DNA of 53,128 bases from Phoronis australis (Eukaryota; Phoronida; Phoronidae): contig NMRA01000502.1 of assembly GCA_002633005.1 (NCBI GenBank), positions 268,353-321,480 of the forward strand, given 5' to 3'. Each line of letters starts with the position of its first letter. Positions within the stretch are counted from its first letter, which is position 1. Positions 34,186 to 46,100 of the stretch are shown here, piece after piece. Below the pieces are notes generated by a model. The model worked only from the letters and a program-made list of their open reading frames with translations. It ran no database searches and had not been told where the DNA came from. The position numbers were made by a program, and so were the translations under genes.

Positions 34186-36749
34186 TATGTATTGTTAGCG
34201 AGGTAGTATTTGCCTGTCATAGAGTCATTGGCGCGAGTCTTTCTAACGCTCTGATATAGTGCTTGTTAATTACGCTTGCTTGCCGAATACTCAGACTGTG
34301 TGTGTTTTTCTTTATTGCAGATAACCGCTTTTCCGATTTCTCCTTTTCAACGCTTGTTCAGTTTCTCATTCAACGCTTGTTCGGAAACTTTTCATCGCTT
34401 GCAACTAAATAATAAAGTGTGTTATGCAAACGGCTTCTTTTAACTTATCCCTGTAGCCAGACGCGGCTACATTGGGTGATTGCTTCTAGGCAACAAAACC
34501 GTGCTTAATGTGTATAATTCGTCTGCGATCTCGGCTCTCAACAGTTCATGATACAAATTTACTGCCGTGTAGTGTTGACTGAAGCCGTTCTCGGCACGGG
34601 CCAGGAAAGGTCCCCGACTGCGTAGCTTTGCCTTGGTGCAAGCTGTATAGTTAATATACAGCGGCCGTTGCACCGACGTGGGTAAAAACTGATCAAAAAA
34701 ATCTGACACAAAATTAGTTATTACACTCTTCCTTGAGTAAACTAAATTATTGTCGGACTGGTGTTGAAAAAAGTGGCGTTCTGCCGTTCCCACTCTGCTG
34801 CTTAAATTTGGGTGCGCTCTTTAAGCTCGGCTTTCGGCGCCGTCACCTGTTGCCTTATTGGCCAGTTTCGTTACCCGAGTTGTTCTTCTTCCAAGCGATC
34901 GATCTGTTCTTCGATGTTGTGTACATGTCATAACAAATTACGAGACCTAATTTCATTTCCTTACAAGTCTTTAGTATTTTAATACCAGGAAACCGAATTT
35001 CATAAAAATTTTTGCCCCTGCAAAGCTGTCATCATTTCCCGACAGATGTCGCAAAATTTTAGGAAATAGCGTGTGTTGAGCGTACAGTTTTCTAAGGCTG
35101 AGAATTATGAAATGAAATAACGTTTACTAGATTGTTTTCACTTAAATGGGTCTAGCGGGCAAGGTGAGTGTCGGTTGACACCAAGATATTTGCACGCTCC
35201 CCTGCCGGTTTAGAGGTCTACACAAGTTTCGCGACGAGGTGACGAGCAGAACTACATGTACTTGGGCTATGTGAAATTTCCGAGTAACGGAGCTCAACAC
35301 AGTGTGCTACTGGTACCTAGTTGTATTTTGAAGATAGTCTTCATACAGCTAGCTGACTGGGATGAATCAAAGTCACGGGAATGAAAAAGGTTGTGACGGT
35401 AGGCACATGTTGATCTGTCGACTGGAATATGAACTCGCACGGCTAATGACCTATGTCTCTTTTTGCTGTACAGCCTCAGTGACGTCACGAAAAACAGCGC
35501 TTGCAGTGGGATTTTACGGAACTAATAAAATTTTGCTTTTCAAATTAAAAAAGAAAAAAATATTTGCAATATTTAGGAATATGTGGATGCCAGTAACCAA
35601 CCTTTATACTTTCAAAATTCATATTAAAATGCTGAAACATGTAGTTGTCAGGCCTCTTTTCAGCACAATTCCTCCAACCAACGAAGAGCGTAAACTGGAG
35701 GCGCGTCTTTCATGGCGTCTGATCTTGCCCAGTTTGAGCCGAACAATTACGAGCGCTCAGTTCCTTCTGTTTACTTCCTGATGTAATTTAAGCGTGTGTT
35801 TGATGTGTGTTGAATCCTGAGGATGACAAATGCACCAAAATCTTCGATGTTTATCTTTTAATCTGATGTGACTGTGCATTTCCATTCCCGAACATTGAAA
35901 AAGCAACGAATTCAATTTAAAATATCGTGCGAGAGTGACTTTTTCAGCTGATTTTGTCTCTTGCTGTTTTGTCCTAGGACTGTCATAGTAATTCAAAATT
36001 CTACACAGTTTAGGCTTGTCCTTCTGAGTTTTATTCAGCCCTTGATTTACGAGGAAGCAAGTGTGTAACTCCACTGAGTAAACCCGAATGGTCGACAACG
36101 CCATCATTGAAGCGATAGCGGCATTGTTCATCCGCACGAACAGCCAAGCTATCTTAAACAAAGGCGACAGCCATGGCTGAATAAAATATACATGTACGCC
36201 AAAATTGCGTGCATCTTATAATACCAAATCAGTCACGATGTACATGGATACAGTGAACTTCTGCACCATACCACTTTTGAAATAGTGCGAGAAAGTGTGT
36301 TTACATGTAATTAATTGTGTAATACCACGGAACAATGCGAGTAATACAGAAAAGATTACGTAACTAACTAATCAAGAGCGTACAATGTACTTGCATGCAA
36401 AATTTTCCTGTACTCTCCACGCTTAGTAGTATTTAGTGTATGCTATTTAACCATCAAGATATTCGTTGGTGACTCACTGAGCTCAATGAATGCTGCATAG
36501 AACGACAAAGTTATTACAACGGATTCCTTTCACAAAATCCCACGCGAAAGTAAAATCATCAATACTCCATCTTCCAGAGTACTGTTAGTACATGTACTGT
36601 ATTCTGGATTTGAATTCTGATAAATAATCCCGAATAAGTAGTTTTTGCCCTGCCCGGTTCCTTCCAGCACTGGCAAATTTATGCCCATTGGTAACCGAAC
36701 AGGACAAAATATTTTCCCAAATCATGACATTCAGAATTTAATGTTTTTA

Positions 36750-37164
36750 TCACGAGTACATATTTCCTTTTGTTTCTTCAGGTGATTCGAACTCTGATAA
36801 AGTCGTTGATATAGTCTCGTTGTTCATCACAAATGTTCGTAAATCGTTGATTCTCGGCATCCACATAGGATTCGCAGCGCATGGTGTCAGACAGAGAGAT
36901 CTTTCCAAAGACTTTCCTAGTTTACGAATCACAGTCGTCAGAGGCGGCCTGTCATTTGGATTCGGCACCAGCATTTGACGTGTGATGCCTAGGAGCTCGC
37001 CAAAGTTGTATTTCGCTCCGTCTACGAGAGCTTGCGAATAAACGAGATGAAATAGTACTCCAAGGCTGTAAATGTCTGACTGGATGGAAGTCGAGTTTCC
37101 ACGGAGGACCTCAGGTGCGATGTGGTGGGGAAAATCGGGCGACGTTTCGCTATAGTCTGAAATA
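36750..37164 (-). CDS. Kinase gene exon 5: C-lobe and stop
   Basis: Starts after tttgtgtgctcag; the first base completes a Ser codon. It encodes HHIAPEVLRG (APE motif), SDIYSLGVLF (helix F), the rest of the C-lobe with NPNDRPPL, then a tail of about 45 residues ending EETKGNMYS and a stop. The alternative acceptor 8 nt later is out of phase with exon 4. An ATTAAA lies only a few bases after the stop, too close to be a convincing polyadenylation signal. Confidence 0.85.
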
Positions 37165-40100
37165 CTGAGCACACAAACAATCAAGAAACTGACCCAAGAC
37201 CGGCTTTTGGCCAAGTTATTACATTTTGATGCAGCGCAGTTGCGTATGAGAAAACATATTAGCAAAGTATCACAATTTTGAAACGCTTTTTGGTCATCCA
37301 GTTTTCTATTAATAAGTTCCTACAATAGATTTTATACTTTGAGGTTTTTCAGTGCGTATGATACTTTTATAAAAAAATCAAACTAAAGAAACACTTATTT
37401 TGGGAGAAAAATCAGGAATAAGTAAAGTAAATGATTTTTTTGTCCCTGCCACGTGATGTCATCAGTGGAAGACGTTGATCAGTTACGTATATATAATGGC
37501 GGACACTAGTGGTTATGTATAAAGTTACGAGTTATAGGGTCATAGGTGAAACAGATAATGAGTGAGACCTCGCCATAACGTCTGAGGCTGTACGAACACG
37601 ACCCTCCCGCAAATGATTTCATGTCGCGCATAGAGAAATAAAGACAGATATTGTTCCTCTTTGGAGTGCTTAAGCTCTAAGAACACTGTCAAGAGTTGCA
37701 CGTTAGACAGATCCGGGTAAACCGCGTTAAAGGCGAAGGCAACCTTTTTTCATGTCACTTTTAGCAAAAATAAGGTTCGTTGATTATCCCAGGCACATTT
37801 TTTACTTAATTACAGCTTTTCGTAATTTGATTAATTTCTCGTCCTCTACTGCGGAAGTGACGTTTTGGGAGGCAAGATTTTCTTTTCATTATAGTCTGAC
37901 TGTGAGAGCTGTCGAGTCAGTCATTGTTCTATCTCGGTTGTGATAAGTTTGATCGTCGTTTGAATACAGGATTTAGGACGCTATACTTGTACCTAGGGAT
38001 GTGCAATCCATAATTCGAAATACACAGAACTCACCTTATACCGTCAAGATCACTCGCGTAACTGAAGTCGATAACATAAACAAGGAGTTCACTGGGCAAA
38101 TCAGCTTGCTCATGAAGGCGAGCTACCAACAGATGCTTGGGTTTCAAGTCATTGTAAAGGACCCCAACATCGTGTATGGCCCCCAGGTACTGAAACAACG
38201 CATGAAGGATATTCCACATAGATTCATAGCAGGCATTTTCACGTCTTATCGACGTCGAATTGACGTCAGCACGTCGACTGCCATTTGACGGTACATTAGT
38301 TTTCAAAATAAACATGACAACATTTAAACTCGACCAAGTTTCGACGCACATAACCTCGACTTAGTCTTTTTATCCATTCGTTTTCGTCTTGAACTCTTTT
38401 CAACTCCGGCTAAATATCGACAAAACCTAGATCACTTTATCAAAATCGCAACAGTTTGCTGCGAACGTCCATTTAATAACTATCAGGTTTGAAAAAAACG
38501 AAAAACGCCATTTTGGTACACTGCAAAGTGATTCTGGCAAGATATTTATCCAGGCTTGGCAGAGATCGGTCGAACATTGCCTAGTTCATTTTAAAATTAC
38601 TTTAAATTTTGTTTAAACGATAGTTAAATACTTCAACGTGACGCCTATCCGACGTCAATGCCCACCTCTTGTTGCTGTCTATATGACGTCCATTCAACTG
38701 AGATTTGGCCATGTTTTTGTATGAAACCTTTGTTTGTTACGATTGCAGATGACACGTCGCTACCACGTTGTTTGAACACGCTGAACATGTCCCGTTTTAC
38801 TCCACTAATGTATGTTCCGAAATGTATATGTATAACATCTAACACGAATAAAGAGATAAGTTGAATCCAGTTTTTAGCACTGAATGCTTCAAATCGAAAT
38901 TTTGAGATAGCTGTTTTGATAGGTTAAAATATTCTGCGGGCCCTGCTTCTTCCACTATCTGTTTTTGTTGCTTTTGCGCCGTCAGGTTGTGCCAGGACGA
39001 ATTGAATCCGGTACTACTGCCTGACGCGGAGCAAATTAATGTCCAGTTGCGTTGTCAAAAGCGATCATGACAACTTTTGTTCATACAATAGTAGTTTCAG
39101 TGCCAGAACAGATTCGGTGCTTGAACAATGTGCTATAGCTGTCAATTTATTGGAAGAAGGATTGTAAAGAACAGAGCAATCAACTTTGGATTGTAGATTT
39201 GATGCATCGCCTGCTTGATCACGTGTGCAATGTTTACATTCTTTCCACGGTCGAGCAAGTAGAGACACCACAATTCGTTAATGGTTCAAAAACAAATCTT
39301 TGTCGAGCATTGAGCAACTGAAGTACATGTACAACTGCAGTTAAAGTACCTGTGCGACTTTGAAAACCAGAAGCACCCACTCGTGAGCGGGCAAAGATTT
39401 TTTCGCCTTAATGACGTCATAGATGCTTGTAGATGATATGTAATCCAGCACTAAGCCTTTCTTTTCATTTTCTCCTTTTCCAATCTGTACGAGATTTTAT
39501 GCAAATGAGAGTAGGGTCGTCGTTCAGTTTGTGTTGATTGTATCAAATTAAGAATGGGTCAGTAATTAGCAACCAAATGTTCATTTAATCTTGTTAACAT
39601 TTAGATGCAACTTCTGCGCCAACTCATTACAAAATAGACCAGATAGCATGCGCACACCCAGCCTAAAAAGGAGGGCGGCTAAAATTTTTGAGGATGTGGA
39701 CTTTTTACAGCTATGAATTGTGAATTTGCCGAATTTAAGTAGTTCCTGCCTTTTACTCGATTTCTCCTTTTTTCATAGATTGTGTTTCTCTGAGGCGAAG
39801 CTTTTTGCCCCCTCCCCCTCGAGTCCCCCCTTTGGGTGCGCGCATGTACATTACATGTAAAAGAACGAAACATATCAGGCACACGTCCATTATCAAAGAA
39901 TCTCAATATGTTCAGTAACATTAATAGTTACCTTGTAGTAACCGTACATTCTTGGCAGGAAGGTCAGGTTAAATCCTTGAAGATAGGCGTAGAACGTGTA
40001 TTCGTGATTTAGAACTTCTACATCTTTGTAGAACTTGACTACAGCCGGTATCTCTACTCCCAGACCTACGTAAGAGCCGCTTACTACCCATGCAGCGTGA

Positions 40101-43100
40101 CCTCGTCCAACTTCCCGAAAATGGGACGATGCTCCCCAATGCCTGGTTCTATCAAAGTCTGTTGGGTCCACTATGTCAAAGCTAGGACATAATACATGTT
40201 CGCGTGATTGGATATAAAGCGCCAATGTGTTCTTTTGAGAACGCTTACCGTAGTGCACTGTGAAACTCCAAATTATCCCAATTTCAAAACTGTGACAAAT
40301 TGGGTCAGGATTGCACGCCCAAATTGTTACAGATTTCCCAAATTGTAACAACGGTCCAAACTGTGACAATGTGCCAGGGAAATGTTCTAGCTATAAAGAT
40401 TGGATGTTCCGCTAAAAAGGGCAACCCTTCTTCATTACCAGATGTAGTAGTTTACGCAAACGATCACCAGATCCAAATCTGTGCATAAATACATGTAGAT
40501 CCAATACCACAAGTGCAGACCCACTCTTACAGTAACATAGAACGCGAAATACAAAGTGGTTCTCTGCCACTGAAACAGAGGTAAAACTGTTCAATACATG
40601 TACATGTACTTCTACCGTCTTTTGATAAGGATTTTCAATTTATGTTGATGTCAGGGCATTTTCCTTTAGTTTCAAATTTCCAAAAGTAACAATCTGTCAA
40701 CTGCTCGCGACATCGTCGATTTCTCTCCCACCAGGCAAAGCACGTCCCCTTATTTGGAACGTCAAGTCAGCACATTTCGCTCATACAGAAAATGTAACCT
40801 TTGGCCTTTGATGTAATTATACACTTAGGAATTGTTTACTGGAAAATTTTATGAGCACCTGCGTGGGTGGAGAATTTGAAATATGTATAGGGTAAGTGAA
40901 TTTGTTTTTCGTCAATGTTTCAAAAATGGAGAATCTAATGATTTTCTCTAGAGATTGTTGCATTATTCTGTGTTATGCCCGCCAGTGGCCGGTAGCATGA
41001 AACAATAAAAACTCAACTAAGTAGCCTGAATCTACCGCGCAATTGTGAACTTGCTAATTTAGTTCGATTACTAAGTCAACTTTTGGTTTTGTTGCAGGTG
41101 AAGAGTGAGCTTACCGAAAATTATACATAGGGATATTTTCTTTAACGGCCCTAAGTTAAAGACGAAGTCCCTATTTATTTTCTTGCTTTCAGGACTCAGT
41201 TTTTAGTTATGTTACTAGAAAATTTCATTAGTCAAAGTAGAGCTCATAATAAAAATGAAATTATGGAAAAAGATTACATCTGTGGGTAAAGAAAAGACAC
41301 AAACAGGCAAACGATTTAGGGAACTTTTTTATTTGGGACTGTTTCATGCAACCCGGCACAGAAACCCCCAAGAATGTCAACCACGGTATACCATTGAGAC
41401 TAGAGCTATATTAAATTTTCGAGGTACCAGCTAAAACTAATTTAAAACGAACAATAGTACCGAACTGAATACCGAACGACACGTGACAGGCAAATTGCAC
41501 TCTGGTAACTAAGGCTGCGCCAGAAACCCAAAACTGACCCCACAAAATGAGCTGGCTGATACATTCGAGGAATCACAAAAACCAATTCCGTGTGATTCAA
41601 TACATGCCACTGGTCACTTAACAGGCCCATGACAGAAAAAATTCCCTCTGGCTTAGAGCCCACCAGAAACCTCCAAAAATGACAACCACGGCCGGTATGC
41701 CACTGAAAATTTGACGGAGATTAGATATCCGAGGCATCAGTTACAACCGATTTAAAACAAACATTCGTGCCTCAATGAAAACTGGATGGTCGGTATGACA
41801 GACGAATTGTTCTCTGGAAAGGGTTCGCCAGATACTCAAAAACTACGCCCAAAAAGGAGCTAGCTGATATGTTCGAGTTACCACTAGAAACAAGTCCACA
41901 TCCGTGATTGTGTATTATACATGCCTCTTGGTCAGTTGCTTTACCTATTGTTGAATGTCGAAATTTGTTCCGTCAGGATACGAAAGGAATGGAATAAAAA
42001 TTAACAACTACAAGTGTCGTGTATCAAACAAGTTATCTAATATATCACAGATTTTCAATAGAATTACGTGGTTGAGATTTCCGGGGGTGGCACGTACAAC
42101 TCCAGAGTGGGTTTTTCCTGCCACAGGCCATTAGTAACATCTATTTGAATGAAACACGGTATGGAATTGTTAACTATGGTATCTCCAATATATGAGCTAG
42201 ATTTTTTTGCTCGTCGCTTTTGAGTTTTTAGCCCTTTCCAGAGCACAATTTGTCTGCCATTTGCCATCCTGTGTTTTTTTTGCGGCATGATTGTCGGTTT
42301 TAAGTCAGCTTTAGTTGATACCTCAAATATCTAATTCAGCTTAAACTTTCAATGGAATACATGTACCATACATGTAGATGAGATTTTTTGTGATTTCTGG
42401 GGGTCACAACTTAGGATGTATTTTGTCTGTCATGGGACATTTAGTGATCAGTGACATGCATCGAATCACATGGAATTGTTTTTGTGGTACCTCGAATGTA
42501 CGAGCTAGCGCATCTTTTAGAGGGGGAGCGTCATTTTTTGGTTTCTGGCGGACTCTTAGCAGAGTGCAATTTGTCTGTCAGGGGTCATTCGGCGTTCAGT
42601 GCGATACTAATTTTCGGTTCAAATCAGTTTTAGCTGATTCTTCGAATATGCTATCTGAAATTTTCAATGGCAAATCGTAGTTAAAAAATGGGGGGTTTCT
42701 AGTGGGTGCATCTCAGAGTTTATTTTGTCAGTCATGGAGCATTTAGTGACCAGTGACATGTATTGAATCAAATGGGATTGTTTTAGTGGTACCTCAAATG
42801 TATGAGCTAGATCATTTTTGGGGGATACTTTGTGGTTTCTGCTGGAGCCATTCTAGGGGGAAATTTATCTGACATGGGTCACTATATTGTCTTTTTTAAA
42901 TCAGTTCTGGCTGGCACCTCCAATATCTAATCTACATGTAGCTCAATTTTCGCCACCTTGTAAAATAACCAGGGATCACACCCGGAGTTCAGACAACAGC
43001 AGGCGTGCATTTCTGTACAGTGTATATACTGAGGTGGACTCCAAGTGCTTCAATTGTCAGACATTGGTACCTAGTTCATTTATGTTACGGGCTCTGGGCT

Positions 43101-46100
43101 GTCGGTCTAGTAGTCAACTTGAGTTTTCAATTAAAATCCTGCCTTAGTTTTACTCTCAAAAATATCTATGCAAAACACAAGCTTGTGGAACTCCATGACA
43201 AATTACTAGAAATCGTTCCACAGACTGCCGGACTGCTATTGACAGTTCCAGCCAACCAATTCATGCTGTTTATGGGCGGTAATTGCTTACGTACAATGGT
43301 CACAATAGAGATTTTTTACAGCAAAGATCAGCATTTATACACACATTAATACAAAACAAAGTGGGAAACGACAATGAAGGACTTCTGAGTCAACAGTCTG
43401 AACTTGTCCAGTAGGGTGTTTTGCTTGGCTGTTCTGATTAACTAAGGATACCGCAAAACCTCTTAGGATTTCAGAAAACATGAAAATGTGTCCTGCCAAC
43501 CGAGAAATAGGCAGGATACCCAGGCTTCCATGCCCGTTCGCAGCTCGAGGCCTGACCAGACTTTTTGCCTCCCACGGACATGTTTCTTCACTGCCAGACT
43601 GATCAGCCTGGCTCGCGCACCTCATTCCCTGCGAGGCGGAAGGAGTGGCGGAACCGTGGAATGTGCTTCCGGAAGACAGGAATAACGTCAGCGAGAGAGG
43701 CATTTTGTGCGTGGGTATGGAGGTCTGGGTATGTTGTACTGTGGAATCATGTGCAGCGGAAGTGTAATAGCTTGTTACATTTCACAAGACTTTTTATACT
43801 CGAAGGTCCTGCATATACATGTAGGCTCATGTGCCTAAGCTTCACTATTAGGCGAAGCCCAACAGCATGTTTTCTAATGCCGTCGTTGTGGTGAACATTT
43901 CCGTAGAGCAAAATTTAATATCGATTCATAATGTTAAAATCATATCCATGTACTTCCAGAGTTGCTGATTGTTCTTGCTGTTGAACTTACTGTAAATATT
44001 CCACTGTCACAACTTACATTGTGACAACTTGGACCGTTGTGACAATCTGAGCAAGAAGCCTTGATCAAAATTGTCACAATTTTCGAAGATGTGACAATTT
44101 AGAACGTTGTGGCAAGTTTTGCCTGCACAGTGCACTCGTTACGAGTGTAGGTTTTGCAAGCGCCACTGTGCATGTACCTAGCATGCTTTAATCTAGGCGG
44201 TAAACCAACCCCTTAGCTGTTGATTACTGACAAATGTGAGTCCGCATGTCCTTGATAAAACAGGCTCCGGTGCATAGCAAATTGAGGGCAACCAAACGAG
44301 GTTATTTTGTAAACAAGCGTATAATGCTTTAAGGCGAATACCTTGCAACCGTCGTTGTGCAATGCATACTCGAATCCCAAAGTCACCAACAGAACACGAC
44401 GAGAGTAAGCACCCGAACGGTGGTATCCACATCAAAATGTAGTATACCGCATGTAAAAGTGTGTGAACATCCGCAATGAGGACACAAGGAACGCTTCTAG
44501 AGTCATCTTTTGACGAGTCATTTCTGACATGTGACGAGTCATCTCTGACTCTCTGACCCGTCAATGACGCGGTCGGCCAAGGTGACGCAATGAGCGTTTC
44601 TTAAGGAATTAAGGATACACGTCGTCACAGCCGGCGACGATTGAAAGGTACTCACATACTGTATTTCAGTATGATTGAATGCAATGTGTGTTCTCAGAAG
44701 TTCCTGTTGGCCTTCCATGATATTGGAACGCTACGCGAAGGATTGCTGCACGGCTTACGAAATTGTATATGAAAAATAGTCGGATCGGAGCTACCGCAAG
44801 GGGGCAAATTAGCAACTTTCGAAATAGCAGCACCATATCGAAATTCACTGACATGTCAGACGGCGATCAGGGTTCAAAGTACGCAACCTGCAGTTCCCAT
44901 GTAATACAGATGGGAGATTTCAACTAACTGGTACAAACAGCGTTTAAACATCTTTCCTGCAATTATAAAGGCGCCAAATGTCCTCTGCTTTACAATGGAA
45001 TATACCAATGCCTTGCGAAAAAGGTAAACCCTTTTAAATAACAATTGACGAGCAGGGACGTCCTGTTCCATGTATTTCCCACTGCGACGGTATATCCGAA
45101 ACAAAGCCAGTGGCTACCGCTTACGTAAGCGCCGTTTCATGAAATTTCTTAAGACCAAAGTCCAGGCTCAAGTTTGGTCTTAAGACATTTTGGTCTTAAG
45201 GTAGATCAGTTTCAGTTAAGACAGCAAAAAGTTTCGTGAAATAGGCCCCAGACACAAAGACCAAACGGTGCCTTAACTCCTTTGAGTGTTCGACATAAGG
45301 AACAACGGGCTGAAAGCAGGAGATGGCATCTCAAATATTGAAATAGAAATATAGACCTTTTTGACGACATCAGTGATTTGAGCTACAACTAAGAGGTCAT
45401 AGTGGCTGAGAGTTGGGCTCCGTTTCGTAACAGTTTAAGTCTCAACTTTGACTGTTGCATGATGTCAACGGCATTGTTCAACAAAGAGAAGAGGAGAAAG
45501 TTTTTATCAAAAACAACTGAGAAGAAAATGCAGGGAATAATTTCAAAAGAGAGGTCTTCTATTATGAACTCTGTCAAAGCGAACTTCACCATTATAAGTT
45601 TCTTGCCCTTTTCGCCCTACGTCGTTTCACTAAAATTCTGCCAATTTTGTGTACTCATTTTTGACAATACAATTTTCGTTTTATCTTTTACTGCCAATTT
45701 CTTTTGTAGAAATACATATAAGAATTGTGTTATTTCACTAAAGATTCCTTTCGCCGTTCGTCACTCATTGGCTCACGCAAACTAACGAGTTTTACGAGAT
45801 TCCAGAATGTATGTTTTAAGTAACTAATGCATTTTGCAATTTGGACAATCAGTACTTCTACTCATTTTCGTGTCAGTGAAGTGGTTTCCTGTGTTCTTTA
45901 AACGCAATGGTTAAAGCAAAAAATTGTTGATATGTTCGCACAAGTTGTGAGTCAGTTAGGGAGTTGGTTTGCTGTATTGTGGAGTTACTCCAGTTAAGAT
46001 TTGTAGCATCTATAAACATATGCCCAACGACTCTGTTGCAAGCATTTTGTACAGGAACTCGAGCGTTTGAAGGTTTACATAGAGTCAATCTGGAGAATTC

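Larger units (their letters stand above)
32186..36749. other. No recognised gene
   Basis: Includes the repeats listed at 33360 and 34083, and an AATAAA at 34411. Open frames such as 34467-34793 and 35757-36161 on the minus strand have non-ATG left edges and no family match. Nothing here can be named. Confidence 0.45.

Noticed and set aside
34467-34793. 108-codon minus-strand frame
   Set aside because: Starts at GTG rather than ATG, without splice support or recognisable motif.
35757-36161. 134-codon minus-strand frame with a weakly hydrophobic start
   Set aside because: The left edge is not ATG. The internal ATG gives a poor signal peptide, and no homology or splice signal is visible.
38190-38351. 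Longer start for kinase exon 4
   Set aside because: The acceptor at 38190 gives phase 0 and a continuous helix E; the upstream frame adds residues that do not fit the fold.
40183-40369. Extension of kinase exon 2 upstream to a longer open frame
   Set aside because: Most of it is TTGTGACAA repeat sequence, and the phase-2 acceptor at 40182 gives a consistent join to exon 1.
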